From Coenobita brevimanus (taxonomy: Eukaryota > Arthropoda > Malacostraca > Decapoda > Coenobitidae): a stretch of DNA of 64,000 nt. The translations under genes and the position numbers were made by a program. Shown here piece after piece: positions 23,498 through 33,990 of the stretch (within the stretch, counting starts at the first letter, position 1; every line of letters begins with the position of its first letter). The stretch is taken from positions 7,157,533-7,221,532 of the forward strand of contig CM064697.1 of the NCBI GenBank assembly GCA_032717465.1, in the 5' to 3' direction. Under the pieces are notes generated by a model. That model had not been told where the DNA came from, ran no database searches, and saw only the letters and a list, made by a program, of their open reading frames with translations.

Positions 23498-23837
23498 AAG
23501 CTCCAGCGCCAAGCTTTGTCCTCGACCTTTTAAGCTCCAGCATCATGCTTTGTCCTCGTCTTTTAAGCTCCAGCACCAAGCTCTGTCCTCGTCCTTTTAA
23601 GCTCCGGCACCAAGCTCTGTCCTCGTCCTTTTGAGCTCCAGCACCAAGCTCTGTCCTCGTCCTTTTTTAAGCTCCAGCACCAAGCTCTGTCCTCGTCCTT
23701 TTAAGCTCCAGCACCAAGCTCTGTCCTCGTCCTTTTAAGCTCCAGCACCAAGCTTTGTCCCCGTCCCTTAAGCTACAGCACCAAGCTTTGTCCCTGACTC
23801 TTAAAGCTCCAGTAACATCCTTTTCCTAGTCCCTGTA
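23498..23837. repeat. 34-bp minisatellite, 10 copies
   Basis: AAGCTCCAGCACCAAGCT followed by (C/T)TGTCCTCGTCCTTTT starts at 23498, 23532, 23565, 23599, 23633, 23669, 23703, 23737, 23770 and 23804, almost perfectly periodic. The middle copies are nearly identical and the edge copies more diverged, the usual pattern for arrays that grow from the centre. A partial copy precedes at 23479. Confidence 0.96.
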
Positions 23838-23890
23838 GCCAATTAGGTCAGGACACACCTTCTTAAACTAAATATAATCGTTTGCCAATT
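23838..23890 (+). mobile_element. Family 1 right-half fragment
   Basis: It reads CACACCTTCTTAAACTAAAT then ATAATCGTTTGCC (23854-23886), a diverged right-half core. Confidence 0.5.
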
Positions 23891-24092
23891 ACTAATATAG
23901 GAAATAAATAAATAAATAAAGAAACATGATAAAGACGACCTGAGGCTAAGAGGTTAAATAAGAGTGTTCTTAAACGTCAATAACAAGCTCGGTTACTGTA
24001 CTATTTAACCCCAATAACTAAGCTGTTCCCATTCCTTTAACCCCAAGCTTAGTCTGGCTGCTTAAGATACAAATAACCCACATTCTTGCCAA

Positions 24093-24093
<1 letters not shown>
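23891..24093. other. Unique spacer with short AAAT run
   Basis: A short (AAAT)n run near 23905-23925. Otherwise nothing recognised. Confidence 0.5.
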
Positions 24094-24123
<30 letters not shown>

Positions 24124-24127
24124 CTCT
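24094..24127. repeat. (CT)n(CTAT)n microsatellite
   Basis: A CT run leading into CTAT tetranucleotides. Confidence 0.93.
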
Positions 24128-24880
24128 CGTTCCTCAACACTTACGCTCAACCTTTCCCCCAAATCCCATCTCAAGTCCGTGATACTGGATCCCTCTCCTC
24201 AGCTCTAAAACCCTACTACTCCGGTCTCACGTTCTTGCCTCAGCTTCCCTGTAAACCACCCCCCTCTCCTTCCGTCTCCTCTCTCCCTCCTCGTCCTCTT
24301 CTTCCATTTCCACTCTTCCTCTTCCTCCTCCTCTTCTCCTCAGGTCTCCTTTCTTCCTCTTCCTTCTCCTCTTCCCTTCCATCTCTTCTTTCCCCGCCTT
24401 TCTTTCTTTTCTTCCTCCTCCTCCTCTTGTTTCTTTTTTTCCCCTTTCATCCTTTCCATTTCCCTCCTTCTACCCCTCTCTTATCCTCTTAATCCTCCTT
24501 CCATTATTTCCTCCCTTCTTCCTCCTATTCCTCTCCTTCCTTCTCTTTTTCTCCTCCCCTTACCACTCTTATCATTTTCATCCCTCTCCCTCCCTCTCTT
24601 ACTCTTTGCATCATCTTCCCCTCCTTCCATCCCATACGCTCTTCGTCCTCCTCCTCCTCTCTTTCCTTCTCATCTTTTTCGCCCCCTTCTCTCCTTCCTG
24701 TCTAATCTTCTCCTTCCCTCCCTTATTCTTTCCATTGTCTTTGTTTCCTCCCATCCCATATGCTCTTCGTCCTCCTCCTCTCCTTCCCTCTCATCTCCTT
24801 CGCCCTCCATCTCCCCTTCCTCTCTTATCGTCATTCTCATCCTCTTCCCTCTCCTCCCGTCACCCCTTTCCCCGGAAGCT
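24128..24880. repeat. Pyrimidine-rich block with internal duplication
   Basis: CTTCCTC/TCCTCC-rich + strand. A segment containing CATCCCATA(C/T)GCTCTTCGTC occurs at about 24626 and 24751 (125-bp spacing), followed in both by TCCTCCTC, CTTTC/CTTCC and TCTCATC. Open frames are composition products. Confidence 0.75.
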
Positions 24881-25389
24881 CCGTACCCCATTATGGAAGT
24901 ATTACAGGTTCGACTGTCTCGCTCCCTCAAGGCATCGATGGAATTCAAATAAAAAACAAATAGAAATGAAAATAAAAAATACATCCATGGAAGCGAGGTG
25001 GTCTGGCTTAAAAATAAAGCTGTACAATTTACGGTCCTTCTGGCGTCTCCTGCCGGCACATTTCCTCTCGCTAAGCATCCCAATTCTGCATCAATTTGCG
25101 AAGCGTTCTTCCGGCTTTGCGTGGAGGTTAAGGGTGAGGCATAAAAGCCCGTAGTGTCAAATCACATCCAGAAGATGATGGGATAAAGTCAGGGGTAAAA
25201 TTTATGACACTTGGGATGTAGACTTCTGCATATGTGGTTAGGATTCTGAAATCGGCAGCTAAGTGTATTTCATAATTGGTGTGTTGAAACTACTTCAACG
25301 CTGCTAAGTCTGATATGTGAACTTCAAAATAAACACACACACACATTATATGCAAGCACAGTTATACATGCATCCATACACAGCGTTCC

Positions 25390-25390
<1 letters not shown>
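24881..25390. other. Unique DNA
   Basis: Normal-complexity sequence (24881-25150 is GC-richer). No coding or RNA signal recognised. Confidence 0.45.

Positions 25391-25449
<59 letters not shown>
25391..25449. repeat. (AC)29 microsatellite
   Basis: Uninterrupted AC run. Confidence 0.97.
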
Positions 25450-25450
<1 letters not shown>

Positions 25451-25581
25451 GGCACATTAAAAGCGACGGTAATGGCAAGTCTTTTCCTTTAATTCCCGGG
25501 GACACCAGACACATTGAATATTAGTGTCCAATAATCTTTTTCACCCACGCAATTCATTTTCACCCCAATCGTCACTTATCC

Positions 25582-25584
<3 letters not shown>
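25450..25584. other. Unique spacer
   Basis: Nothing recognised. Confidence 0.5.

Positions 25585-25615
<31 letters not shown>
25585..25615. repeat. (GA)15 microsatellite
   Basis: Uninterrupted GA run. Confidence 0.96.
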
Positions 25616-25616
<1 letters not shown>

Positions 25617-25809
25617 ACTGCAACCCCACACCCATCAAAATTACCCAAAACAATTCATTTATATAAGCTATGATAATACTTGCAATTTTTTTCTCCCCTC
25701 TCCCTCTCTCTCTCTCTCCCCAAAGCTCATATGCAAATTGCTCATATATTTCTTGATGAAGCCGTAGATGAGGCAATTAGGGCGTAATGATCGGGGGCAG
25801 GAGCGCGCT
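25616..25809. other. Unique spacer
   Basis: Contains a short CT-rich piece at 25695-25722. Nothing else recognised. Confidence 0.5.
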
Positions 25810-26063
25810 ACCTCACTCCGATACAGGAAACACTCCGATTTAGCGAACACTCCGATATAGCGAACAATCCGATACAGCGAGTACTGCGATACACTGATCA
25901 CTTCAATAGAGCAAATATTTTAATATAGCAAACACTCCGATACAGCGAACACTCCAGTACAGGGATCACTCTGATATTGCAAGCACTCCAATACAGCCGA
26001 CATTCCGATACATCACCACTCTACTACGGCGAACACTGCGGTACAGCCAACACTCCTGAACAG
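25810..26063. repeat. 17-bp minisatellite, 15 copies
   Basis: The consensus unit is CGAACACTCCGATACAG. Reading frame-by-frame from 25810 gives fourteen 17-base units and one 16-base unit (near 26014), filling 254 bases with no spacers. Copies differ at 0-8 positions. It is a plain tandem array, not a CRISPR. Confidence 0.95.
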
Positions 26064-26310
<247 letters not shown>

Positions 26311-26483
26311 GTGAATTTGGTGACGCATTATACTGCACAATATTTCCGCCGCTGTTCATTTATAAGCATGTTAAAGCTCCTGAAAAAAGCGAAGGGAAAA
26401 ATGGCTAAAATTAACATATAATATTTAGGGTGTGGAAATGAAGGGAAACGAGAGGCAGCCCCGTGTCTAGTCGGAAAGGCGTC

Positions 26484-26485
<2 letters not shown>
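26311..26485. other. Unique spacer
   Basis: Nothing recognised. Confidence 0.5.

Positions 26486-26535
<50 letters not shown>
26486..26535. repeat. (GT)25 microsatellite
   Basis: Uninterrupted GT run followed by cryptic GTGTGC/GTATGT phrases to 26635. Confidence 0.97.
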
Positions 26536-26538
<3 letters not shown>

Positions 26539-26799
26539 GGCGCGCTTGTGAGTTTGTGTATGTATGTGCTCCCGGGCCTGTGTGCTTGTGCGTGTGCGTA
26601 TGTGCATTTAAATCACAGGTGCGGGTGTGCGTGTGACTCAGCCCGGACCAAAAAGTGTGGAGCAAAAATTGGTGTCCAGGGCGGGATGTTAGTTTGGGTG
26701 ACTGTCAACAGCAGACGTCGCGCTCAATGGGAGGCTGGGCGTCAGGAAAAACTAGGCAAAGTGTAACACGAAAACAAAATACCAAAAATCAGACCAGCA
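26536..26799. other. GT-rich decay zone and unique DNA
   Basis: Imperfect TGTGTG/TGCGTG phrases to about 26635, then unique DNA. Confidence 0.5.
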
Positions 26800-27960
26800 C
26801 ACACACATGAACGCTCTCATACCTTTTACAAATATTCGTGTGGTACATATATAGAGGGGACAGTCATACAGTTTTCATTATACGAATATATATACACCTC
26901 TCCTATATGATTTCTTAATACACGATTATGATACGTGGAACATTCATACAGTTTTCACCATACTAACAAATACACATACCTGCATTCGCCTCATGAAACA
27001 TACGAACATATGAGAAATTATTCATGTAGTTCTCAGTTTACAAACAAATACACCCTCTACCATACACTTTACACACAAACACATATGCTAGGGCACACTC
27101 ATATTTTTCATGATGCTAACACATACCATCTCTCCTACGCTTTACAAACACACATAAGTTGGGAACAAGCACACAGTTTTCATAATGCATTCGCCAACAG
27201 TATTAAACTTTATTACGTTCTCACACAAACATACAGGTACATATGCAAGAGAAACAATCTCTTATTTTCATTAAACAAACTTATATAAAAACCAGTACCA
27301 TCATGACATCACCTAATATCCCGTCATATGCTTTACAAACACAGAGGCGCATATATACAGGGGAAACAATCACACAGCTTTCATTTTACAAACATACAAA
27401 CACCATCTCTATCAATTATCACGTCCTCATAGGCGTAATAACCGTACACACATACTCGTATACCTTACACTCGCTCAGCCTTCACAATTTCAATGGCACA
27501 GTCACTTACATTAAAATCAGTATTATCAAAGTTAAACAGATAAGAACATTCTCATATGCTTTCCAAACATGCGAACAAATACATGCTTATAACTGGCTAA
27601 CAATCATATAATTTCATTAAGTAAACACATAAAAACCACCACTAGCAGAGTAAAAGAGATATGAACGCCCTTTCGGCTTTATAAATATACATATACTATA
27701 AACACATGCACATCAACCATACACTTTTCATCACATAGATATTCATTCAAAAGCCGACACCATTAGAGTATAATTAAACACAAATGAACTCTCAAAGTAT
27801 ACAATACAATACACTCACCTACCAACACCAACACACACTTCATAATCGCTTTCACCTTCACTATCGAATGTTTACTAATTACAAAAATACAAGGTAGATC
27901 TCCATCCAAACACAGGCAAAAAATTATAAAAAAAAACACACACAAAATTTAACGCACCCA
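26800..27960. repeat. Strongly decayed tandem array, about 77-bp unit
   Basis: CACACAGTTTTCATTATAC-like phrases recur near 26864, 26942, 27018, 27096, 27168, 27256, 27369, 27604 and 27716. Between them lie related TACACC(A/T)(T/C)CTC, CATATGCTTTACAAACACA and ATATACAGGGGAACAAT segments. The first steps are 72-88 bp; later ones are longer and irregular. The 117- and 122-codon frames inside it come from the repeat. Confidence 0.75.
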
Positions 27961-28566
27961 ATATACACGGTACATACACAGTTCAAGACTTCATATTAAA
28001 TTCCGTACAACATAGGTCATTTTACCCCCGGACGTTCACGGCACCAATTAACTAACCAAACATAATTTTTCACTTCACTGTGCCATTCCACCTTTATTAT
28101 TTACACAGCACGGCCCAGTACTCGACCCAGCCACCCTAACACTGAGCCTGAATGGTCGTCGTCCCCGCTATCTGGTCCAGTCCTAATACCCGGGAAATAT
28201 ATGAAGCCCCACATAAAATATAGGATCAGGGCTTCAGGGCTCATAAACAGGGGGCTTCAGGGAGTCTGGCTTGCACCCCCACCGCCCTCCCGCTCACTAT
28301 ACGATGCATCTCAGCGGGATAACTCAAGTCCTTTACTTCTTAAGGCGTATTTATGTATGCTGTATATCAGGTATTTTATGAATGACGCAAATATCAATGT
28401 ACTCCTGACTCCTAGCGTACGGAGAGTAATACGCTTATGTATTTTTGACTGCATGGTGAATATTTTGAAGACAATGCATTCCACACTCGGACTAAGAATA
28501 ATAAAACCAAGAAAAGAAAAGCTGGGGAAGTTGGATGAGGCGAAAGATAATAAGAGGCCCACGAAA

Positions 28567-28568
<2 letters not shown>
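27961..28568. other. Unique DNA
   Basis: No gene recognised. The + frame at 28201-28692 runs into an AC microsatellite and has no recognisable domain. Confidence 0.45.
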
Positions 28569-28636
<68 letters not shown>

Positions 28637-28648
28637 GCACGCGCACAC
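28569..28648. repeat. (AC)32 with ACGC variants
   Basis: AC run to 28632, then ACGC/GCGC interruptions and further ACAT phrases to about 28670. Confidence 0.96.
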
Positions 28649-28798
28649 AAACACATACACACACATACACGGCTTTGCCTGGACGGTGCTGAGTGCCGAT
28701 AGAATCATTCACGACCATTTAGGCCACGTTAGCGCCGGGCGAGCGAGCACAGGCGTGGGACTGAAGGCAGGCGGAGTTGGCGTCTGAGTGAAATAGAT
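28649..28798. other. GC-richer unique spacer
   Basis: Complex sequence with several CpGs (28680-28780). Nothing else recognised. Confidence 0.45.
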
Positions 28799-29000
28799 GA
28801 AACGGGGGTGGTTGGATAACTTGGCTGTTGGGTAGAATGGACGAAACGAAGCTGGCTGGATAAGTTGTCGGTTGGGTGGATTAGGAGAAACGAAGCTGGT
28901 TGGATAAGTCGGCGATTGGGTGGAATGGACGAAACAGAGGTGATTGCTTTAGCTGGTGGTTGAGTGGGATGGATGAAACGAAGATAGTTGGATGAACCGA
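28799..29000. repeat. 44-bp minisatellite, 4.5 copies
   Basis: GAAACGAAGCTGGTTGGATA-type units start at exactly 28799, 28843, 28887, 28931 and 28975. The middle of each unit reads GG(T/C)(T/G)(G/A)TTGGGTGGAATGGA. Copies have diverged by substitutions without length change. Confidence 0.95.
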
Positions 29001-29457
29001 AGGTGATGCGACTGATGGCTGGATGATGGTATGTATGCGAACCGGAAAATTGTCTGAGAGGACCGTGACGAGGTAAAGGATGGAGTTATAGGCAATCACT
29101 GTCATTACGTCGTGCTACTGTGGACCGCAAGAGGTGGTGGCAGCGTGTTTTCCGGGCGGCAGTCTCATCACGGTGAACTGAGCGATGGGAAGGAAGGTGC
29201 CTTATTAGACCGCTGGGAGGAGATGGATACGCCTGGGAAGGGAAAGAGTTGGAGAGTGAACGACATCAAGGAGCAAGTAAGTTGAAGAAGGAGGAAAGTT
29301 TTGTGAAGTGTTGAGGCAGCCTGGGGTAGGAAGGTCTTAAAGTAGGTTAGGTAAAGGGAGGTGGTTGGAGAAGGAAAACATTAGGGGAGGTGTTATGAGG
29401 AAGCAAGGGTGGGTGCGATGTGAAAGCAAACTGAGAACTGTGAAAAGTTGGGCTCGT
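29001..29457. other. Purine-leaning unique DNA
   Basis: GGAAGG/GGAGAA-rich from 29180. No gene recognised. Confidence 0.5.
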
Positions 29458-29666
29458 ATTCTCGTCGGTTAAGGATGCTCCCAAACACCTTCTCCTAAGC
29501 GATTTATTTTTTTCATTACACCGTGCTGTCTGCTTCTGTGTTACATAAATAATTCCAATATCGCCATACTCTGTATATATAACGTACAGAAGGATGTTAA
29601 CCAGCCATAACCAAAAATGAATCGCTAAGGGGGAGGTGTTGGGGAACTTCCTTAACCGACGAGAAT
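29458..29666. mobile_element. Family 3 element with about 50-bp terminal inverted repeats
   Basis: The left end starts ATTCTCGTCGGTTAAGGA and continues through CAACACCTTCTCCTAAGCGATT analogues. The right end, read in reverse complement, gives ATTCTCGTCGGTTAAGGA and then matching sequence as far as CTTAGCGATTCATTTT. The arms match over about 50 bases with a few differences. The 209-bp element has no coding capacity, which fits a MITE. No target duplication is obvious by eye. Confidence 0.85.
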
Positions 29667-30062
29667 CCATGCCTAAGTGGAATGGAGGGTACAAATGGTG
29701 CATGGGACTGGGAGACAAATACTGAGAAGATGGAATAAAATAAACATACTGGCAGAAGGAATATGAGAAATGTGTTGAGGTAATGCCAAGGGAAGGAAAA
29801 GTCGGAGAAACGGGACGGCAGCAGGAAGTTGTGAGAGAAATAGTTGGCGGGATAAAAAATAAATAAATAAATAAATAAATAACAAAGAGGGAGGGGGAGT
29901 AGAGTAACCATGAACACTGGGATGAGAGCCGAAACAAGTGAAGGTTTTGATTTTTTTTTTTTTTTCCCCCGACGGATTTTGAAAGATGTAACAGTCAAAA
30001 AGATGAACTGGGGAGAAGATGTGATAAAGGAATAATGGCAAGGGTTATGGAAAGTAAATGAA

Positions 30063-30063
<1 letters not shown>
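29667..30063. other. Purine-leaning DNA with (AAAT)7 and T17
   Basis: (AAAT)n at 29857-29882 and a T run at 29948-29965. Otherwise unique. The minus frames (122-196 codons) pass through the family 3 element and low-complexity DNA and are not credible genes. Confidence 0.55.

Positions 30064-30113
<50 letters not shown>
30064..30113. repeat. (TG)25 microsatellite
   Basis: Uninterrupted TG run. Confidence 0.97.
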
Positions 30114-30114
<1 letters not shown>

Positions 30115-31002
30115 AGAGTGTTACTTATTGCCGGACTGTAAACCAGTAAGCACGACAGCTATACAAACAGATTTCACTTCCACGACTCACGAAGTAATCT
30201 TAAACCCGCGAAATACGAGCCACTGGGTCAAAAGACTCGTAAGTCACCCGCCCGAGAAGAAATGAGCCAACTTGTGCTGATCCGCCGTTGTCCTAAATCC
30301 TCACCCTCAGCAAGACGGAAGGAATATCTATTTTGAAGTGCTGATTTTGGAGTTATTATTATTATTTTTTGCAATAATGTTCGGCTAATCTATTTACAGT
30401 ACGTAATGAATTCACAAAGGAAGTATTGTTGTGTTCAATCTTAAAATATTAAAAGTACAAGCAACAACAGATGACATACCGTGATTTTCAGTAGAGTAAA
30501 TGTTTGCCTTCTAAGAGTTCTACTGTATTTCTGTTTAATCACAAAATATTACGTTTTATCTACGAATACAGAAATTGATTTTAAAGCTTCTCCTGTTTAT
30601 GTACGGAAGCTGCACAATATTTTAGCTAACACTCATAATATAATGCAACAGCTGCATTCACGAGCAAAGCACCACATCCAACGAAAAATAAAAGTACTTA
30701 CACAAGACACTGGTCAAATTCTTCGTTCCACGCCATCACTTACAAGAATACTTTCAGCTTAAAATTCAATGCTCGATACAGTGTCACTTCAACTCAAGCA
30801 CAGCATTACCTCCTGCACACGTACAATATCTCTCGCAACTTCATCTCACAAATACTTCACACCTGCAACTGCACACAGAGGAACACTGCATACTAGAATA
30901 CTACCAATTTCGCACTTGCAATACACACACCATCTTTACACTCACAAACACACTAACACACACTCCCCACATTCCCCTGAACTAATTTCCAAATATGTAC
31001 AC
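30114..31002. other. Unique DNA grading into CA-rich sequence
   Basis: No gene recognised. 30480-30762 and 30769-31110 are open on the + strand, but the second runs into the 25-bp array and neither shows a family motif. CACA phrases increase from 30900. Confidence 0.45.
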
Positions 31003-31205
31003 CTGCATATACTTCCCACACGAACACCTGCACATACTCCCCACACGCACTCTTGCATACACTCCCCACAAGTACACCTGCACACACTCCCCACACGTAC
31101 ACTTTCATAACTCCCCACGCGTACACTTGCACACACTCCCCACACATATACCTGCACACACTCCCTACACGTACATCTGCACACACTCCCCACACGTACA
31201 CATGC
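31003..31205. repeat. 25-bp minisatellite, 8 copies
   Basis: CTGCACACACTCCCCACACG followed by TACAC is repeated eight times with single-base changes and occasional 1-bp length differences. Confidence 0.95.
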
Positions 31206-31708
<503 letters not shown>

Positions 31709-31965
31709 ATTAATTCCAGCATGCACTTAGTCTCTCATCAACTACAGTGCCATCATATACTTATCTAGTCTCCTGTCTCTCATCAATTCCATCAGGCATT
31801 CATTTAGTACCATACACCCCACAACCAAGTCATCATGCACTCATCTAGTACCATGCACATCATCATCAGTTCAATCATGCATTCATCCCGTACTAGAAAC
31901 ATACATACCATCACCAGTTCCAACATGCTTTCACTTAGTCTCCCATCAGCTATCAACCATATACT
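31709..31965. repeat. About 50-bp degenerate minisatellite, 5-6 copies
   Basis: Phrases CATCA(A/G)TTCCA(T/A)CATGC followed by A(T/C)TCAT(T/C)TAGT and C(C/T)CAT recur at roughly 45-55 bp steps (for example 31709, 31777, 31823, 31871 and 31913). Copies are diverged. Confidence 0.75.
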
Positions 31966-31970
31966 GGGTC

Positions 31971-32095
31971 GTATTTTCGTTGGATTAGGTGCATTCGTGA
32001 CACCTCCTCCATAGGGATTTATTTTGCCAATTGTACATCATAGCCCTCTTGTATGTTTTTGATCCAAATTATGTCGATATTAAAAAGACATAAAC
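31971..32095 (+). mobile_element. Truncated family 3 element
   Basis: The left arm GTATTTTCGTTGGATTAGGTGC continues as ACACCTCCTCCATAGGGATT, matching the left arm of the 29458 copy. The next about 60 bases (ACATCATAGCCC, then TTATGTCGATATT) resemble that copy's interior. The right arm is missing; a (GT)29 microsatellite lies about 90 bp further on. Confidence 0.65.
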
Positions 32096-32176
32096 TGCAT
32101 AAGAAAATATTAAAGAGTAATAAGAGAAATATATCGATACGGCAAGAAAGATATGAAATTCCAGTGCCAACGGAAG

Positions 32177-32180
<4 letters not shown>
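32096..32180. other. Unique spacer
   Basis: Nothing recognised. Confidence 0.4.

Positions 32181-32237
<57 letters not shown>
32181..32237. repeat. (GT)29 microsatellite
   Basis: Uninterrupted GT run. Confidence 0.97.
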
Positions 32238-32241
<4 letters not shown>

Positions 32242-32576
32242 GTGGGGTATAACACGTCCGACCTTCCTGCCCAAGGCTAAACTCCCCGATGTGGACTCAA
32301 GTGGTGCATGAAACAGGTCTGACCAGTTGCAAACACGCCACCCGTCCCACCCAAACTGGACCAATTAGCTCGACGTGTATCATCACTATCGACACCAGAA
32401 AATAATACCCGTCTCACCTCATTCCTTTACTCTGGAGGGGGCAACCAAAAGTATATACCGTACTGACAATAAAATAATTCATAAATACATGCAAGGCGAT
32501 CTGATATGCAAAACAGCTTTGGACCCTGAGAACACTAATCGATTCGTCTCAGAGTACAAGAAAACAATTTAACTGA
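32238..32576. other. Unique DNA
   Basis: Nothing recognised. Confidence 0.5.
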
Positions 32577-32589
32577 ACACACACACACG

Positions 32590-32644
<55 letters not shown>
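32577..32644. repeat. (AC)n microsatellite with one interruption
   Basis: AC run broken once by CGA near 32589. Confidence 0.97.
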
Positions 32645-32648
<4 letters not shown>

Positions 32649-32840
32649 TGTGGTATGCCTTTATTACTAAAACCCCAACGTTGATAATGCCTACAATAAA
32701 ATGATACATCTGGAAGGTGCCAAAAAGAGACAGTTTGGTATGGGTGTACTGATTCTAGAGTGGGTGGGTGAAATAGAATAAAGGAACTGGTGTTGGTGTG
32801 CTGGTATATGTGCCCGTGCTGGTGTGTGTTGGTGTTGTGT
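32645..32840. other. Unique DNA ending in GGTGTT-rich phrases
   Basis: Degenerate GTGTTGGTGTG-type repeats at 32785-32860. Confidence 0.5.
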
Positions 32841-33140
32841 GGTGTTAGTGTGTGGTGTTAATAGTACAGTGGGTGGGGTAGAGTGGAGTAGAGAGGCGGG
32901 AGGGAGGCGTGTCTAGGGTTGCGGCGCGGGGCTGAAGTGTGGTGGGAGGTGTGTGGGGGCGGGGCAGCGCGGGGCCGGGTGTGTGGGCGTTGTCCCAGTC
33001 TGATAGGAACCCATAAGTACCGGGGTTCCTCGCGGCTCCCTCCTCCCTAGCTACTCTTGCACCCACGGCCTTACTCAATCCAGCTCTCTTCGTCCTCACT
33101 CACGCTCGCTCGCCTCGCCGTGCGTGCGTGTGCGACAGTG
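32841..33140. promoter_or_regulatory. CpG-rich patch, possible promoter or first-exon region
   Basis: This is one of the few CpG-dense segments in an AT-leaning window. It has a GC-box-like GGGGGCGGGG near 32955, then GCGCGGGGCCGGG, CTCGCGGCTCCC and CGCTCGCTCGCCTCGCCG (about 33100). The reverse strand is open for 84 codons (33099-32845) with ordinary, Pro/Ala/Arg-rich composition. I cannot identify a TATA box, a convincing initiator or a conserved protein. It could equally be an unmethylated GC-rich repeat. Confidence 0.25.
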
Positions 33141-33990
33141 TGTGAAGGAGTGTGGGTTCTACTAGAATTTTAGATTATGTGTGTTTGCATGTTTATGAAT
33201 AATGAAATACATACAATCGATCAAAATATGAGCAAAATCCCACTCCAGAAGAAAGATGCCTGAAGTGACACACACACAAAAAATGAAAAAAAAAATGCAG
33301 AAGAGGAGGCAGGTGCCCATCACTCCAGAAAACTGGATAAACACCATGAGCAGGACATTACCAATAAAGAAAAAAATATTTATTCAAAATCGAATATATT
33401 ACATACAGTGGATCATTAAGGAGTTATAATTCGTATTTTCCCACAAATAAGGGAGACGCTATTATTTTTCTTGGCCCTGCACCAAAGACACTGTTAGAAT
33501 CGCAAACAAGAAGCTGTAGATTCTTTCTGTTGCTCATAAACGGGATACAATAAAAGAATAGTGGAAGGGGATGTCTGTGGTTTCTGGATAGATATAGACA
33601 GATAGATGGATAGATAAAAAGACGCAGACAGATAGATATACTCTGTTGTAATCTTTTAATGCCTCATCACGAACGATGGGATCCGTACGAATACTTAGTC
33701 CAGACATTTAAAGCATGTGACTAGTCGCTAATCCTTGGGTGGTTTTGTGAGAGAAATTAACCTCAACTCTCCCTTGCATGTAAACTCTTATGAGCCACAT
33801 CCAGTTGGAGCGCCTTATCTCATTAGACTATCAGGTACCCATGGTGATATGATTACCACCCAACGTAGTAAATTATTTCCTGGGGTCATTTGGCTTGTCA
33901 TTCAGCCTACAGCCAACCGAAGGTAGCACTTTTACCTGTCCCGTGATAATTAAAAAATATCAATAAGCAGGCACTTACGGTACTTCAAAG
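33141..33990. other. Unique AT-rich DNA with GATA/GACA phrases
   Basis: Degenerate GATA/CAGATA units at 33585-33640. The 63-codon + frame at 33735-33926 has ordinary composition and no recognisable family. Confidence 0.45.

Noticed and set aside
24905..24925. AGGTTCGACT as a tRNA B-box
   Set aside because: The flanks do not fold as a tRNA and there is no terminal T-run at the right distance.
25810..26063. Possible CRISPR array
   Set aside because: The 17-bp units directly abut, there are no unique spacers, and the window is eukaryotic.
31003..31205. Possible CRISPR-like spacing
   Set aside because: Contiguous 25-bp tandem units with no spacers.
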